Both the position numbers and the translations under genes were made by a program. This document shows positions 1 to 9,564 of a DNA stretch of 46,355 nucleotides, in pieces (position 1 is the first letter of the stretch; the number at the start of each line of letters is the position of its first letter). The DNA comes from Stentor coeruleus (lineage: Eukaryota > Ciliophora > Heterotrichea > Heterotrichida > Stentoridae). Below the pieces are notes generated by a model. It did not search any database. It was not told where the DNA came from and saw only the letters and a list, made by a program, of their open reading frames with translations. The stretch spans positions 1 to 46,355 of the forward strand of contig MPUH01000552.1 of NCBI GenBank assembly GCA_001970955.1, given 5' to 3'.

Positions 1-1118
1 TCGTTCTCATTTGCAGATTCAACCGTGTGTATGTCCTAAAAAATAGCAAAACATTGTATTTATATAGAGGGCCACTATTAGAAAGTAAAATTGATACAGT
101 TGATGCTGTATTATATACAGAAAATGAATCCCAACATATAGTAAGAGTCATGGGTTTATTTAAGTTAATACATTTTCTGTGCGATGGACACGAAAAAAAT
201 GTACTATGTCCACGATGCATAGAATTCCATTCAAAATTATTTGGTATTTTAATAAGATATTTAAGCAATGGCTTTGAATTAACTGAGAAAGCATCAAGAA
301 ATTTCTTTTTGTTATTCAGAAATGGTCCGATACAATTACCTGCAAATAGATTCATGATATTCTGGACAGGTGATGAATTTGTAATAACATTATCAGGGAT
401 GATTAGTATGTACATCGAGAAAATGAGAAATCTGAGAATGGAGTTATTTGATTTTGTAGATCATGTATCAAATGCCCAAAAAATACAACTAATGATAGAC
501 TTAACAAGATTGATCCTTGAGTATGATACATGGGATATCCCTCACAATCTCAATGATAGTTTTAGCAACAGAGAAAATGAAATATCAAAGCTATTGGCTA
601 CAGTAAAACCAACTTTTTGGAGAATTGGAATGGATAGTAATGCCACTGATAATTATCTAGAATTTGTCCTGCCTTTCAATATCAACGTCAGACATCCTCG
701 GAGAACTATAGTCTTACCATTTCCAACCTATATAGATAGAACAGATTTCGATGAGCCTCGAATAAAAAATTACAGGTTTGTTGAATTATTTGGTACGGGT
801 AATATTACACCAAAAATATTCGACGAATTACATGCAGCAGGAATGTATATGATTAAAAAAAACAATATTATAACAAGAGCAAATGTTGAAAGACACGATT
901 TAATTCAAGCTCTCTTGTTTATTTGGGATTCGTCCCAATGTGCTCGTTATAAAAGCTTGCTTAATGAAAGAGATTTAGGTTTACGTAATGAAGACGGGCG
1001 AAATCACTACACTGATGATGATGAATTATTCTTTAAAAACCAACAACTAAAAAGAGCCATAAACATCAAAAGAGAAGAAAGAGAAGAAATAGTAAAAAAA
1101 ACAAGATTGAACATCTAA
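1..1118 (+). CDS. unrecognised protein, 5' end outside the window
   Basis: The frame is open from base 3 to a TAA at 1116-1118, so this is the 3' part of a longer gene; the first Met-like codon at 27 is a GTG and is not a convincing start. About 370 residues are visible. I see a short CPRC motif near residue 60, alternating hydrophobic and helical stretches, a Pro/Arg-rich strand-like segment in the middle and a highly charged Lys/Arg/Glu tail. There is no signal peptide or clear membrane segment. I do not recognise the family. Codon use looks like that of the other genes here, and the long uninterrupted frame in AT-rich DNA makes it a real gene. The sequence that would identify it may lie upstream of the window. 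Confidence 0.75.
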   Translation, partial: VLICRFNRVYVLKNSKTLYLYRGPLLESKIDTVDAVLYTENESQHIVRVMGLFKLIHFLCDGHEKNVLCPRCIEFHSKLFGILIRYLSNGFELTEKASRNFFLLFRNGPIQLPANRFMIFWTGDEFVITLSGMISMYIEKMRNLRMELFDFVDHVSNAQKIQLMIDLTRLILEYDTWDIPHNLNDSFSNRENEISKLLATVKPTFWRIGMDSNATDNYLEFVLPFNINVRHPRRTIVLPFPTYIDRTDFDEPRIKNYRFVELFGTGNITPKIFDELHAAGMYMIKKNNIITRANVERHDLIQALLFIWDSSQCARYKSLLNERDLGLRNEDGRNHYTDDDELFFKNQQLKRAINIKREEREEIVKKTRLNI

Positions 1119-1350
1119 TTCCATTCCCATATCACCACTTTCTATTTTCTTTTTTTCAGCTGTATGATATAATGCAAATATAAAACTCTTGGATATATAC
1201 ATTTTTTTTTGTGCAACTATACTGCCATCGCTCTTTTTTTAACTGCATAATAATCCACCAGAAAATGCAAATCATCTAATTTTGTTAATTTTTCTTGATC
1301 GCTATTATGAAGTTTGAATTTTTATCTTTTTCCAATATAATATTTTTTGA

Positions 1351-1600
1351 AGTAAAGAGTGTTACAATAACGAGCGACAATCAGTTTCTTGTATCAGGAT
1401 CTGATGATTAGACTTTGAGAGTGTGAAACCTGCTCGAGAAACGGCGAGAAGCAGTGCTTGAAGGTCACACTTCTGGAGTAAAGAGTGCTACAATAACGAG
1501 CGACAATCGGTTTGTGGTATCAGGATTTGATGATAAGACTGTGAGAGTGTGAGAGTGTGGAATCTGCTTGAGAGACGACAAGAAGTTGTGCTTGAAGTCT
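1351..1600 (+). pseudogene. WD40-repeat relic (two 42-residue repeats)
   Basis: Two copies of a 126-bp unit begin at 1351 and 1477, which gives the usual 42-residue WD40 spacing. They translate to pieces such as VKSATITSDN, FVVSGFDDKTVRVW and LLERRQEVVLE. The first copy has TAG where Lys is expected after the DD and TGA where the repeat's Trp is expected. The second copy carries an 8-bp tandem duplication (agagtgtg) that breaks the frame just before the Trp. No open frame continues on either side, so this is a broken fragment of a highly repetitive WD40 gene. A related scrap lies at 11693-11770. Confidence 0.75.
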
Positions 1601-1884
1601 TAGGATTAGGCATTACTTCAAAGTCGTCATCTTCATTTTAATTTTCTTACTTCTTCTTCCTCATCAAGTGGTCTCATATCAAATGGATACATTTTCCTAA
1701 TACTGGTTCATTTTGGATATCTTTAGCCATTTCACCTGCTTTCTTAGGGGTGGTTTAAGTTTTTGCTTTAATTTTTTTTGCATTTCATTTTCCACTTGGT
1801 CATCGTCCATTTGCTGTAATACTACCTTTTTTTATTTTTCTTAGGATCTTCTGTATCCCTTTTAATACTTCTTCCGTCAAACAT
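1598..1884 (-). pseudogene. decayed acidic/lysine-rich coding fragment
   Basis: Read on the minus strand from an ATG at 1884, coding-like pieces appear in changing frames: MFDGRSIKRDTEDPKK, then LQQMDDDQVENEMQKKLKQ, then GEMAKDIQNEPVLG, YPFDMRPLDEEEE and finally DDDFEVMPNPK. At least three frame changes are needed to link them. The composition (charged, acidic end) is far from random AT-rich translation, so I read it as a frameshifted pseudogene. It abuts the WD40 relic. The family is not recognised. Confidence 0.4.
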
Positions 1885-2176
1885 TATAATATTATTATAT
1901 TTATGAAAGATCAATTTTTCTTGAGACGGCTAATCATATCAAAACCTATACTAAAAATGTAAATAAGCACTTATAAAAAATTAACTATGCATACACTCAT
2001 TAAAATATGTTGTTGGCCAACTATCTCCAGCTATTGTCAAGAGTTCAAATTAAAACTACACTTTTTACCTCTGTAATTTTAGCTATCAATAAAATTTTAC
2101 CTATTAAACTCACTCATTTAATATCTTAATTATATCTTAAACCTTCTAAAATAAACATAATTTTCTAATAATAAAA

Positions 2177-4327
2177 CTAATAAAATTCTTTAATGCAACT
2201 ACAAGTTGCGCATGTATCACCATTAAAGTTAAATTTGCATTTTATATGAAGTTGATGTCCACATTTTTCATATATATATAAATCTTTGCTTTCACTAATT
2301 TCCTTATTACAAGTAAAGCATATAAATTTGGGTACTTGCAATGATTTCTGGCAAAATGGACACTGCCCTCTTCCAAAGATACACTTTATGCATACATCAG
2401 AACAATTACAAGCCTCACACTTGAAATTATTTACCTTAATCATCTTGCAAATCATACACAAAAAACTCTTATCCCTGCTAATATCATTATAATATCTCTG
2501 AAGTTTAATTTTAGAAATCTCATCTACCACATCTCTGCCTAAAATCTTTTTACATCCAAAGCAATAATTTTGTGACACAAGCCTACATCTAAAGCATACA
2601 TCACAATTATTTTGGCATTTAAAAAAGAAGAAGTGCGACTGTTTTCTATTAATTTTGCATACCAAGCATGGTTTGATTATGTTTTTTATAGATTTTTCAA
2701 TTGGGTTTTTGAAAACTTTTTTTTCAACAAGCTGGAGTTTGTTGTTTATTTTAAGTACTTTTTTTACGATTTTTATTATATCGCAATCTTCGTAGGTTGT
2801 ATTGCAAACATAGCATTTTATTTCTTCTCTGTTATAAGTGCTGATATCTTTGAATAAGCATTCTGTGCAATGAGCATGACCACATGATAATATATAATAA
2901 AGGTTAATTTTGTGATTGAATTGGCAAAACTGGCAATAAGTGAGGGTTTTTAGTTGGCAATAATCGTTAAGTGCCTCACTTTCATTTGCATAAGAATAGT
3001 ATATTTTCAGTATGTCAAGGTCATCTTTTTCTATGAATTTATTCTGTATCAGTCCCCAGCTTGCAATTAAGCTTGATAGAATTTCCTGAGTTTGGTCATA
3101 GGAGATCATGTTTGGATAGGATTTTAGACTAAGAGTTTTGTCAGGAATATAGAAGCAGAACTTGCTTTTGTGTAAGCCAAACGTTAAAAGGAGCTTCTTT
3201 TTTTCTTTTGGAGTACCAATAACATGCTTTAAATCAGGGTATTCATAGATTATTATTATAATATCAAAGGCTTCAGCTATAGATTTTAATAAATCTTTGT
3301 GAGTGTGATATTGTATTTCATCATAATAGCCTGTATATTCATTTTTGAACATTGTTTTTAATAGCATGTCAAGTCCGAGAATTATTTGCTTAGTTACTTC
3401 TCTGCTTTTCTTTAATATATTTACAATTTCCTCGTCGCTATCAAAATTAATGAAATATTCTATAGCTTTATAGAAATAAGATATATAAGCATTATTTGGA
3501 TTATTAGATACAGTTTGGGCTATTAATAAACGAAGTTTTTCAATAAAATGTTGTCCTGATTTTGTTGATTTAGATGTTTTTAATATATGCATCAAGCTTA
3601 TAGAAAAAGTTATGGGAAATGAGAAAATTGATGGGGTAATTCTTATGACCTCTGCAAAACCTTGAAATCCTTTGAGATTTGTATCTGAAACAATATCAAA
3701 ATCTATATAGTTTATATCATGCATAGCTTTCTTGTATCTAAAAGGAAAATCCCTACTATCAATATTAAAATCAGCAATCAGAGCTGAGTGATGTGTATTT
3801 TCTTCATAAAGCCATATGAGAATCTCATTATTTTCCCCTCCTAAAAACACAGGATTCTCATTATCGCAAATCACCAGCATAGAAATTCTTAATTTGCTAC
3901 AAAAAGCATTAAGTTGGTCTTTATTAAATTTTATTGAAACACTTGTCATTTCGTAATTACCACCTGTTAGATATTTGAAAAAGTAGCAAAAATTATAGGC
4001 TAAATAATATAAAGCATTTTCAGTGTTGATAATATTTGAAATCAAATTATTAAGATCGATTTCATTGTAAACGTGACTTTCCAAAACATTTGCAAGATAG
4101 GCTATGTCTAGTATAGATAAGCATTCTTGAATAAGATTATTTAATCTGTTTATAAACTCATGGCCAACTTCTGAATTTTTATGTTTTATGATTGCTTGAA
4201 ATATAGAAAAAACTATAGAAACAAATGATGAGGCTACGCTAGGGTATATTTTAAGGATTCCTTTAAATTTGCTTAGAATTTCAATTTGTTGTGGCAGAGG
4301 CTCTAATTCTCCTACTTTTATTTCCAT
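2177..4327 (-). CDS. RING-type cysteine-rich protein, probable E3 ubiquitin ligase
   Basis: A 716-residue single-exon gene starting at ATG 4327 and ending with TAG. Residues 1-450 are mostly helical with no family I can name. Around residues 460-515 is a C3HC4-like cluster: CQFC, then CGHAHCTEC, then CYVC, the layout of a RING finger. Further Cys pairs follow at about 555-605 (CLVC, CDVCFRC, CFGC) and 630-716 (CMIC, CEAC, CIKC, CPFC, CFTC, CGHQLHIKC, CATC). This looks like repeated zinc modules, somewhat like RING-IBR-RING architecture but not clearly so. Family knowledge suggests ubiquitin transfer; the substrate cannot be guessed. The upstream sequence is the TA-rich run typical of starts in this window. 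Confidence 0.8.
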   Translation of the reverse strand: MEIKVGELEPLPQQIEILSKFKGILKIYPSVASSFVSIVFSIFQAIIKHKNSEVGHEFINRLNNLIQECLSILDIAYLANVLESHVYNEIDLNNLISNIINTENALYYLAYNFCYFFKYLTGGNYEMTSVSIKFNKDQLNAFCSKLRISMLVICDNENPVFLGGENNEILIWLYEENTHHSALIADFNIDSRDFPFRYKKAMHDINYIDFDIVSDTNLKGFQGFAEVIRITPSIFSFPITFSISLMHILKTSKSTKSGQHFIEKLRLLIAQTVSNNPNNAYISYFYKAIEYFINFDSDEEIVNILKKSREVTKQIILGLDMLLKTMFKNEYTGYYDEIQYHTHKDLLKSIAEAFDIIIIIYEYPDLKHVIGTPKEKKKLLLTFGLHKSKFCFYIPDKTLSLKSYPNMISYDQTQEILSSLIASWGLIQNKFIEKDDLDILKIYYSYANESEALNDYCQLKTLTYCQFCQFNHKINLYYILSCGHAHCTECLFKDISTYNREEIKCYVCNTTYEDCDIIKIVKKVLKINNKLQLVEKKVFKNPIEKSIKNIIKPCLVCKINRKQSHFFFFKCQNNCDVCFRCRLVSQNYCFGCKKILGRDVVDEISKIKLQRYYNDISRDKSFLCMICKMIKVNNFKCEACNCSDVCIKCIFGRGQCPFCQKSLQVPKFICFTCNKEISESKDLYIYEKCGHQLHIKCKFNFNGDTCATCSCIKEFY

Positions 4328-4930
4328 TTATTATCAAATATTGGAAGCTCTAATAAGTAAAAAACAAACAAAAAACTGCTTTGGCTACAACAAATAGAAT
4401 AGACAAAGTGTTTCAGATAAAAGTCTTTTCAGCATCATTTTAATCATTTCCTTATAAAATAACTGATTTTATGATATTTTTTGATATAACTTTATATATG
4501 ATTTGAAGCTTTATTAAATTTTTATGAGGAATTTTTTGACCTTAGAGAAATAGTGATACAGAAATTATTGCACAGAAATTGTATGATAATTTTTTTTATA
4601 TTAGTGCTAAAGGCTCGATTATAAATCCATGTTTTTGGAGATTAAAAGTGAATATTTTATTTTAAAATATTAGGAGTTATTAGGACTTTTAGTTATTTAT
4701 AATGCATTCTTTAGCATTTTATATTTTAACTTTATGAGACTTTATATTAAACATTAATTTTAGCTTCATAATCTCATAGAATTATTATATATTATAAATA
4801 TGAACTTCTATTAATATAAAACTTGTAGATTATACATTTAATATTAGCTTCTATTAAAATGCATCTATAAACTCATATTAGTTAAATCACACTATAAACT
4901 AACTTAATTTAGTCTTACTTATAGTAAAAA
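4328..4930. other. gene-free interval
   Basis: Very AT-rich sequence between the RING-type gene and the 3' end of the membrane-protein array. I see no coding pattern, repeat or RNA-like structure. Confidence 0.5.
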
Positions 4931-5749
4931 CTAAGGATCAGTGCAATATTCTTCATGGTCATGAGTTCTAAGTTTTGATAAAGGTGATGATATGGTACTA
5001 GGACTTTCGCATTCGAATTCGCTTTCTTTATTTTCTGTACGATTATTAGCTTCAATTTCGTTTTCTAATTGAATCACTGTATTATCCAAACTACTTTCAT
5101 TCATTTTATCAGGAGAAACCTGCGTAAAATCACGTACAATAATAACATCTACTTCTGGAGGTGTTGATTTATTAATTGGTGTTCCTATACCATGAAATGC
5201 ACTTGGACTGAATACAACTAAGCCAAATGTAGCATCTGCAGCAATTCGGCTTTGAGTAATTTGGAATAATCTACCTGTTTCTGCCAATTTCTTGCAATAG
5301 TATATACAGCATGAGAAGTAAAAGTCTTGTATTATGCAAAATACTGTTGGAAAAGCAAAAGCCAACAGATTCAAAGGATCTGACTGCATACCTATAGTTA
5401 AACCTATAAATACACAATATTCTACTAACCAAATAAGAGCACATACAAATAAAACTTTATGAAATTTCTCAAGGGTCCACCATTGATTAGATTTTCTATA
5501 AAACATCACCAAAACTCTTACAGCAAGCAGGCAAGTTATAAAGAAAATAGTTGCCACTAACTAAAAAATACCACAGAAATTATGAATAGTAACAAGGGAA
5601 AACCCTTGACTATTGTAATATATAATTCCTATAAATATTGCAATTAAAAGTCGAACAATTTGCATGTATGATATGAGCTTAACACCTGTTACAATATCAA
5701 AACTAAATATTACTTACCAATAGCATTTTTTATGTAGAGTCTCTGGCAT
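4931..5749 (-). CDS. four-pass membrane protein, array copy A (3 exons)
   Basis: Intact 262-residue protein once two 15-nt introns (5703-5717 and 5557-5571) are removed. Exon 1 runs from ATG 5749 (MPETLHKKCYC), exon 2 is 131 nt and exon 3 ends in TAG at 4931. Four hydrophobic segments are visible: one in exon 2 ending in YYNSQGFSL, one at the exon 3 start (VATIFFITCLLAV), one around FVCALIWLVEYCVFIGL and one around FAFPTVFCIIQDFYFSCC. A polar, acidic tail of about 110 residues follows. The marks QGF..xIHN, WLVEYC and FPTxxCIxxDxYF are shared with copies B and C downstream on the same strand. I do not recognise the family; a receptor-like or channel-like role would be a guess. Confidence 0.8.
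5557..5571 (-). other. 15-nt intron (array copy A, intron 2)
   Basis: gtattttttagttag. Removing it joins ...NFC to VATIFF in frame; the same position is interrupted in copy C. Confidence 0.85.
5703..5717 (-). other. 15-nt intron (array copy A, intron 1)
   Basis: gtaagtaatatttag, phase 2. It sits at the same place as intron 1 of copies B and C, inside the Cys codon of the ...KK..C motif. Confidence 0.85.
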
Positions 5750-6090
5750 ATTTATTAAAGGGATAGTAATAATTTATATAAATGGGGTAAATTCTATAGT
5801 TAATAACAATAAACTAAATAAAGTATAATGGAAAAAGTATACTCTTTATTTAGTTCATATGATTTTATGTATAATTTTTTTTGCATATGAGGATTTATAT
5901 CAAGTTGAATATGCGTAAGGATTTTAATTTAATTAAACCTTTGCAAATAATTTTTTATAAAATAATATAGAATATTGTATAAAGTGAATAGCTAAACTCA
6001 ATTAATGTAATTTTCTAATTAAGATATAAATATGTGACACTTTTTATTATGAAATAGAAGTAATAATTTATTATACTTCTGTAATCAGCC
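5750..6090. other. gene-free interval inside the membrane-protein array
   Basis: AT-rich spacer between copy A and pseudogene B. Nothing recognisable was found. Confidence 0.5.
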
Positions 6091-6278
6091 CTAAGGTAAA
6101 ATCAAGGACTGATATCCTATGCTCATTGGAGGCGGTTTTACGTCAGGAAATGCTGTTACTACTTGATGCTCACTTGCGATTGAAATAGGCAATACTACCG
6201 AAAAATTTGGAGAACTAGGGAAAATCTCTCTAATACGACCTGCTTCAAAATAAGTTTTACATTTATATATGCAATAAG

Positions 6279-6461
6279 CAAAATAAGCATATAATGCGTT
6301 ATAAAACTGTTTATAAAAATATTTAATTAATAAATCTAGAGGTTTAAATTTTCTTAAATCCTTTATTCTATAATAAATTCATACTTATACTATAGACATT
6401 ATCAAGTAGGATTTAAGCAAAGGTAGTTTATTTTTAAAAAATAAATAAAAGAACAAAATAA
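6279..6461. mobile_element. about 175-bp insertion in pseudogene B with 8-bp flanking repeats
   Basis: The 8-mer caaaataa occurs at 6279-6286 and 6454-6461 and flanks 167 bp that interrupt exon 3 of copy B exactly where copies A and C are continuous. A 10-bp inverted repeat (cttaaatcct / aggatttaag) lies inside the insert. I see no terminal inverted repeats or coding sequence. The 8-mer is AT-rich, so chance cannot be excluded, but its position at the break favours a target-site duplication. Confidence 0.45.
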
Positions 6462-6841
6462 TAGTCTTGCAATATGCAATACATTGATGGTAAAGCATAA
6501 GGTAAAAGTTCCATCACATTATTGCCAAATCCTGAAGTCATTCCGAGAATCATCCAAAATTCAATTAGCAATATAGATCCAGAAAAAGCAATTGACTTGT
6601 AAAATCTATCTAACCCACTTTGGCTTATAGATTTTTTATATATAAGAATGAGAATGCTAAGACCAAAAAAAGTGCAGGGTAAAAAAATTATAAATACTAA
6701 GTGGAAATTGCATAGCATGTTATGGAGAGCTAAAAGAGAAAACCCTTGTAAAAATAGGTAAAGCATTGCTAGAGTAGAAACTATAATGCTTTCAAAAATT
6801 GGATAAGAGCTATGATTTTGCAGCCAACTTTTAGCTTGAAA

Positions 6842-6856
6842 CTAAATAAAATTTAC
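6842..6856 (-). other. 15-nt intron (array pseudogene B, intron 1)
   Basis: gtaaattttatttag, at the same phase and position as intron 1 of copies A and C. It is still intact although the gene is broken. Confidence 0.75.
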
Positions 6857-6880
6857 CAAAAACATCGAGAATATAAGAGA

Positions 6881-7213
6881 TTAAATAAATATATTAATAT
6901 ATTTAAGCAATCCCTCTAAGATTATAAATTGCTTAGAATAAACATAATTATTAAGTAAGAAACTACTTAAATATATCCCTATACAAAATAAAAAAAAGTG
7001 ATTTCTCGATTCTTATAAGTTTACTATTGTAATTCTTAAGCCATAGTGAATTTAACCTTAAATTTCAAGTTTAATTTAATGTTTTAATATAGCTACTATT
7101 ATATATCTAATAGTTTTAGGATATTTATTACTATTAAATTCTTAAGTTAAATTTTCAGGTTACTGAAGTCTTTCATTTATTACAAAAATTACTTATTTTC
7201 ATCAAATATATTT
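6881..7213. other. gene-free interval inside the membrane-protein array
   Basis: AT-rich spacer between pseudogene B and copy C. Nothing recognisable was found. Confidence 0.5.
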
Positions 7214-7855
7214 CTATATAGCTAATGCTTTACTATCTAATTTTATATCTTGTAAAGAATTTTCTTCATTTTTAGGCATTTTTTTACTAGGCGCCAGAGA
7301 ATCTTCAGCATTAAACCTAGTAAATGCATTAATAACAGTTAAATCTTCAACTCTTGGGGCAATTTGATGCGCACCTTTCCCCGCCAAAATATTAGCATAA
7401 GAATATAACCAATAAGAAAAATACAAATCAAGCACTATACAAATTGCAGTAGGAAATGCATACTGTAAAAATCTTATCACTTCAAATTTAAAAGCAATCG
7501 AAACTCCTAATACAATACAATATTCAATAATCCATAATCCACTAATAGATAATAAGCATCTGTATAAACGTATAAAAGGTAAAGGCCGATTGATTTTTTT
7601 AAATAAGCTAATCAATACACTTGCAGCAAATATTGAGCAGATAATGAAGAATATAAACACTAAATATTAGATACAGAGCATGTGGTGAATGGCTAGAATA
7701 TAAAACCCTTGAGTGGTATAGTAGAATAAAAATATTATGAAACAGAAGATAGCTTTGAAAAATTGTACTAAGGACATAACTGTGCAGGCTAAGGATAGAG
7801 AGAGACTGAGTAAGTTTTACCAGGAGAATTTTTTCGGTGGAGCTACACTCATCAT
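7214..7855 (-). CDS. four-pass membrane protein, array copy C (3 exons)
   Basis: A 203-residue protein after removal of 15-nt introns at 7806-7820 and 7660-7674. It starts at the first of two adjacent ATGs (7855; MMSVAPPKKFSC) and ends with TAG. Exon 2 is 131 nt, the same as in copy A. Hydrophobic segments: FFKAIFCFIIFLFYY, then VYIFFIICSIFAASVLISLF, then CLLSISGLWIIEYCIVLGVSI, then FAFPTAICIVLDLYFSYWLY-like. The tail is about 60 residues, much shorter than in A. Shared marks are KKxxC, QGF..xIHH, WIIEYC and FPTxxCIxxDxYF. Family unknown. Conserved intron positions and same-strand order point to tandem duplication. Confidence 0.8.
7660..7674 (-). other. 15-nt intron (array copy C, intron 2)
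   Basis: gtatctaatatttag. It joins HHMLC to VYIFF in frame. Confidence 0.85.
7806..7820 (-). other. 15-nt intron (array copy C, intron 1)
   Basis: gtaaaacttactcag, phase 2, homologous to intron 1 of copy A. Confidence 0.85.
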
Positions 7856-8280
7856 TTTATTTATTATGCCATTTAATACGAATGAATTTTAATTTAAACA
7901 GTTTACAGTTATATTTAACTATCAAAGAAGAATATACTGCAAGTTTATGTTTGAAAAGTTTTTCATGAAATCTACACCTCTATATATTTCTTTATATTCT
8001 GGTGTGAATATTTGCATCATATAGATCAGCAAAGTTATGTTGATGCACAGCTATTTCATGTTGATAATTTAGAATTTTATATTTTCAATGTTGCAATGTT
8101 ATGCCTAATCATTATTTATTAATAGAATTTTGGTAATTTTATTTCAGTTATTATTGTTTCTAATTCATTTTTCAATGGCTTTTATGAAGCATAATCTAGC
8201 TTGCCTATATATAGCACAAATGCCTATCCTTTGCAGAAAGCTCTTCTGTAGTATTTTCTGCAAGAAAAATATGTTTCGTA
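7856..8280. other. gene-free interval
   Basis: AT-rich flank upstream of array copy C. It presumably holds that gene's promoter, but I see no distinct element. Confidence 0.4.
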
Positions 8281-8447
8281 ATTTTTACTATCAGATTAGA
8301 TTAGATTAATAAATCGTCCCCCGATTAGGGACCAAGTTCCTTTTTTGTAGTTTGCTTTCTTGTTGTGTAATGCTTTCTATAAAGTTTTTGATTAAGTTGT
8401 CAATTTATTAGATTAGATTAGATTAGATTAATAGATTTTTACTATCA
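8281..8447. mobile_element. 141-bp SINE-like insertion with 13-bp flanking direct repeats
   Basis: The 13-mer atttttactatca is present at 8281-8293 and 8435-8447. Between them lie 141 bp that begin with GATTA repeats (3 units) and end with GATTA repeats (4-5 units). Inside is a hairpin gtccc-ccgatta-gggac (8316-8332) followed by 8 nt (caagttcc) and then TTTTTT at 8341-8346. A 5-bp stem with a 7-nt loop, then a 7+1-nt strand and a T run, is the layout of the 3' half of a tRNA gene with a pol III terminator. Perfect flanking repeats plus a simple-repeat tail suggest a short retroposon. No protein is encoded. Confidence 0.5.
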
Positions 8448-9564
8448 ATGGCCCATTATCTTCTGATAGTCCCCTAATAGTTTCTATTTTCTACTAAATG
8501 GCATATTTTTTCTAAAATTTTTAACCAGGTAAAAACTGTACGATACAATTCAAATAATGCTATTTTTAAATATTCTTTGAATCAGTAATAAGAAGAAGAA
8601 TAATTGTATTTAGTTCAGCATTGAATCAAAAAAATATTCTTTTTAGCATTTATATCATAATTTAGGAAATCAATATGTTTTGTAAATAAATTGCCAATTT
8701 TTATAATAAATCATCTTTTATTAGGAAAACTAAAGCAAGGTAAAATGCATGTCTTGCGTAACTTATACAGTAAAGTGCTACATATAGAATGCCCCAAAAT
8801 ATAAAATATTAAAAGCCGATCTTTATACTATGTTTATAAAAAGCTATAATGATAAAAATAACAGAAAATCAATATTCTACCAGTTAGAATATATTTTAAT
8901 AGTTTATATGATTATTATTTTTTAAGTATTCATATTTGAAAAAATTCTATCAAAAACATATATATGCATTATTGATATATATTGTAGCTGGTATAAATTC
9001 TCAATCTCCCATTGCTTTTTATTACTACTTTCAATATATATCATAATTTACCAATTTATGCTATTCAAGATTTTAGTGTTGTGCTCAATTAAGTGTTAGA
9101 AAAATATATCAAATTTCTCTTGATATGCATTTCAAGTAAAACTGTATATTCAAAAAGTCAAAAAAAAAGAATACAGCCCAATAATTTTGTAATACCATAG
9201 AATGCGGTGTGGTGATAAAGTTTTTTCTGAAATGATATTATTGTGCTTAAATAAAAACATACTGGAACAGAGAATAAGCATGTGACTATATATAGTAAAA
9301 TATAATAAAATTATATAAAATTGTCTAAAAAATTTTTATGGAAATTATAATGTTTTTTATGATGCATTGTGAATAAAGATAATCTAATTTATAAATACAC
9401 AAAATTAGAGTAATAAATATCTCATAACTTGTATGACAAAAATATTTTTGCATCCTTGAACTATTTCAAAGCACCAATAAAATTTAGCGCTTTAGTTTCA
9501 TTATCTTTTAGTTATTATATATAGTATAACTTCATCTTTTAATATTTTATTAAGTTAAAGCAGA
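8448..9564. other. gene-free interval
   Basis: Over 1 kb of AT-rich sequence with many stops in all frames. No gene, repeat or RNA structure was recognised. Confidence 0.5.

Larger units (their letters stand above)
6091..6880 (-). pseudogene. membrane protein, array copy B (disrupted)
   Basis: Paralog of copies A and C, broken in several ways. Exon 2 begins after a good 15-nt intron (6842-6856) and reads CFKLKVGCKIIALIQFLKA, matching A and C. The frame then needs a 1-nt correction before reaching QGFSLLALHNML: 38 nt separate the KA and QGF codons, against 39 in copy C. The second intron site is GCaatttccacttag, with GC instead of GT. After CILQDYYF the frame runs into a stop; the expected continuation (AYCIYKCKTYFEAGRIREIF and on to TAG at 6091) resumes about 175 bp further along, so a piece of DNA sits inside exon 3. 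No ATG is found in frame for exon 1. A pseudogene is the simplest reading. Confidence 0.8.

Noticed and set aside
8294..8434. GATTA repeats as an internal telomere remnant
   Set aside because: Only 3-5 units at each end, flanked by a perfect 13-bp duplication, which fits an inserted element better than a chromosome end.
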